64,000 nucleotides of DNA from JAHBNG01 sp039028975 (GTDB taxonomy: Bacteria; Chloroflexota; Anaerolineae; Caldilineales; Caldilineaceae). Positions 62,989 through 64,000 of this stretch are shown here, in pieces. The notes under the pieces are model-generated. The model worked only from the letters and a program-made list of their open reading frames with translations, did not search any database and was not told the DNA's origin. Position 1 is the stretch's first letter. Each line of letters begins with the position of its first letter. The stretch is taken from positions 18,869-82,868 of the forward strand of contig JBCCHB010000070.1 in the NCBI GenBank assembly GCA_039028975.1, given 5' to 3'. The position numbers and the translations under genes are program-made.

Positions 62989-64000
62989 GTGGAGATCGAA
63001 GCAAACATCGTAGAAAAGAGCCACACGGTCAACGAGATCTTTCGTGAATATGGGGAATCGTATGAGAAGAGTCGCCCGATGACGAAGGAGCAGCGGCGGT
63101 TGATGCGGGACATGATTGACTGTCGGAGTGGGGCGTTGGGTGGTCATGTGGAGCAGTGTGATAGCTGTCACAAAGTCCACTATCGGAATCACTCGTGCCG
63201 GAACCGGAGCTGTCCGCAGTGTGGCGGTTCGGCCAGAAGTGAGTGGTTGTTGGGTCGAAGTGAAGAGTTGCTCAATGTACCCTATTTCCACGTGGTCTTT
63301 ACGATAGACCATGTGTGGAATCCGCTGATGTTAATCAATCAGCAGGTCTGCTATAACTTGTTCTATGAGACGGTGAATGCCCTTTTGAAGGAGTATGGTC
63401 AGCGCTATCTGGGTGGTGAAGTTGGCTTTATCGCGGTTCTGCATACGTGGGGTCAGCAGCTTAATTATCATGTCCACCCTTCGGCTACGCTCAGGACAAG
63501 TCTGCACTGCATCATGATAGGTGGTGCATTGAAGGCAGAGGGTGAGTTTGTGACGAGTCGGGATGAGTGGCTCTTTCCGGTAGAGAAGTTGTCGGCTGAC
63601 TTTCGAGAGCGGTATTGCTTGGGCTTGGTGAAGTTGCATGAGGCTAGCAAGCTGCGTTTTGGCAAAGGATGTGAGAACGAGGGCATCTTTGCCCAGATGC
63701 TGGTTGAGAGCTTGGCGAAGAAGTGGGAAGTCTACATCAAACCGCCCTTTGGCAAGCCAGAGACGGTGCTTGAGTATCTGTCGGGCTACGTCAATCGGAT
63801 TGGTATCTCCAACGCTCGGATTCTAGATGTTTCTGATGGCAGGGTCACATTCCGCTATCGGGACTATCGGGATGATGGCGTAGAGAAGAGCTTGACGCTC
63901 CCTGTCCATCAGTTTATGCAGCGGTTTCTGCTGCACGTTTTGCCAGCCGGTTTTGTGAGAATCCGCTACTACGGTCTTTGGCATCCCAACCAACGGCATA
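62989..64000 (+). CDS. IS91-family HUH/Y2 transposase, 3' end beyond the window
   Basis: The frame is open from GTG 62989 to the window end (337 codons). EIFREYGESYEKS and CRSGALGGHVEQC open the protein; CDSCH, SCRNRSCPQCGG is the zinc-binding segment. PYFHVVFTIDH and AVLHTWGQQLNYHVH carry the HUH motif, and YLSGYVNRIGIS holds the two tyrosines (Y2) of rolling-circle IS91/ISCR transposases. Oddity: eight codons at 63478-63501 (residues PSATLRTS) separate HVH from the LHC that normally follows; this is a 24-bp insertion found elsewhere in the window. The frame survives, but activity is doubtful. It begins 78 bases after attC site 2. Confidence 0.88.
   Translation, partial: MEIEANIVEKSHTVNEIFREYGESYEKSRPMTKEQRRLMRDMIDCRSGALGGHVEQCDSCHKVHYRNHSCRNRSCPQCGGSARSEWLLGRSEELLNVPYFHVVFTIDHVWNPLMLINQQVCYNLFYETVNALLKEYGQRYLGGEVGFIAVLHTWGQQLNYHVHPSATLRTSLHCIMIGGALKAEGEFVTSRDEWLFPVEKLSADFRERYCLGLVKLHEASKLRFGKGCENEGIFAQMLVESLAKKWEVYIKPPFGKPETVLEYLSGYVNRIGISNARILDVSDGRVTFRYRDYRDDGVEKSLTLPVHQFMQRFLLHVLPAGFVRIRYYGLWHPNQRH
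63478..63501 (+). repeat. 24-bp mini-insertion, copy 2
   Basis: Same family as 37536-37559 (CTTCGGCT(A/C)CGCTCAGGACA). Inserted in frame into the transposase gene between the HUH histidines and LHC. On the minus strand it reads as the peptide CPERSRRV, a string that turns up when such inserts are translated. Confidence 0.75.

Noticed and set aside
63331..63639. Minus-strand frame containing CPERSRRV
   Set aside because: It is antisense to the transposase; the peptide is just the translated 24-bp insertion.

Overview
The window most likely comes from a Chloroflexota-type bacterium (Anaerolineae/Caldilineae-like). I infer this from gene style, not from any rRNA marker: SdrD-B repeat surface proteins, a secreted protein with YLPLI/FLPLI motifs near its ends, a 7TM-type histidine kinase, several EAD/STAND NTPases, a Uma2-type nuclease, and a chaperonin-like/beta-propeller/RNase H-like gene trio. 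I see no rRNA, tRNA or CRISPR array.

Layout. 1-8.2 kb: the end of a giant SdrD-B repeat adhesin, a strong terminator, a 7TM-PAS histidine kinase and a secreted M9-type collagenase. 8.2-13.6 kb (minus strand): a VOC protein, a SNF2 helicase and a SWIM zinc-finger protein in one operon, next to two MITE-like elements. 13.7-19.1 kb: an OmpR-type two-component system followed by a membrane serine hydrolase and a secreted repeat protein; all three transcription units share direct-repeat operators. 19.4-23.5 kb: a secreted unknown and a STAND ATPase. 23.8-29.3 kb: a catabolic-looking cluster of three amidohydrolases, a Rieske protein, a Nudix hydrolase and a 3-hydroxyacyl-CoA dehydrogenase. 30-37.4 kb: a 1759-residue diheme/beta-propeller secreted protein and an arylsulfatase. 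37.7-45.4 kb: a permease-permease-peptidase-like fusion, an atypical kinase, an F420-type reductase, an epimerase, a Uma2 protein and a membrane protein. 45.9-52.7 kb: two acyl-CoA dehydrogenases, a divergent chaperonin, a BNR propeller and an RNase H-like/TPR protein.

52.8-62.9 kb is the standout: a chromosomal integron. A complete integron integrase (IntI, with the IntI-specific insertion and all catalytic residues) lies on the minus strand, with a LexA-type SOS box about 100 bp upstream of its start. On its other side is an AT-richer array of plus-strand genes: an unknown three-gene membrane-protein module, an EAD1-STAND-TPR protein and an EAD1-NACHT protein. They are separated by long non-coding stretches that hold at least two convincing attC sites (inverted R and L boxes, one unpaired A in the L stem, GTTRRRY-type ends) and several degenerate related modules. 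The cassette proteins look like conflict or anti-phage STAND systems. The array is closed by an IS91-family transposase gene that runs off the window and carries a 24-bp in-frame insertion right behind its HUH motif; the same 24-bp mini-element is inserted in a MITE-like repeat 26 kb away.
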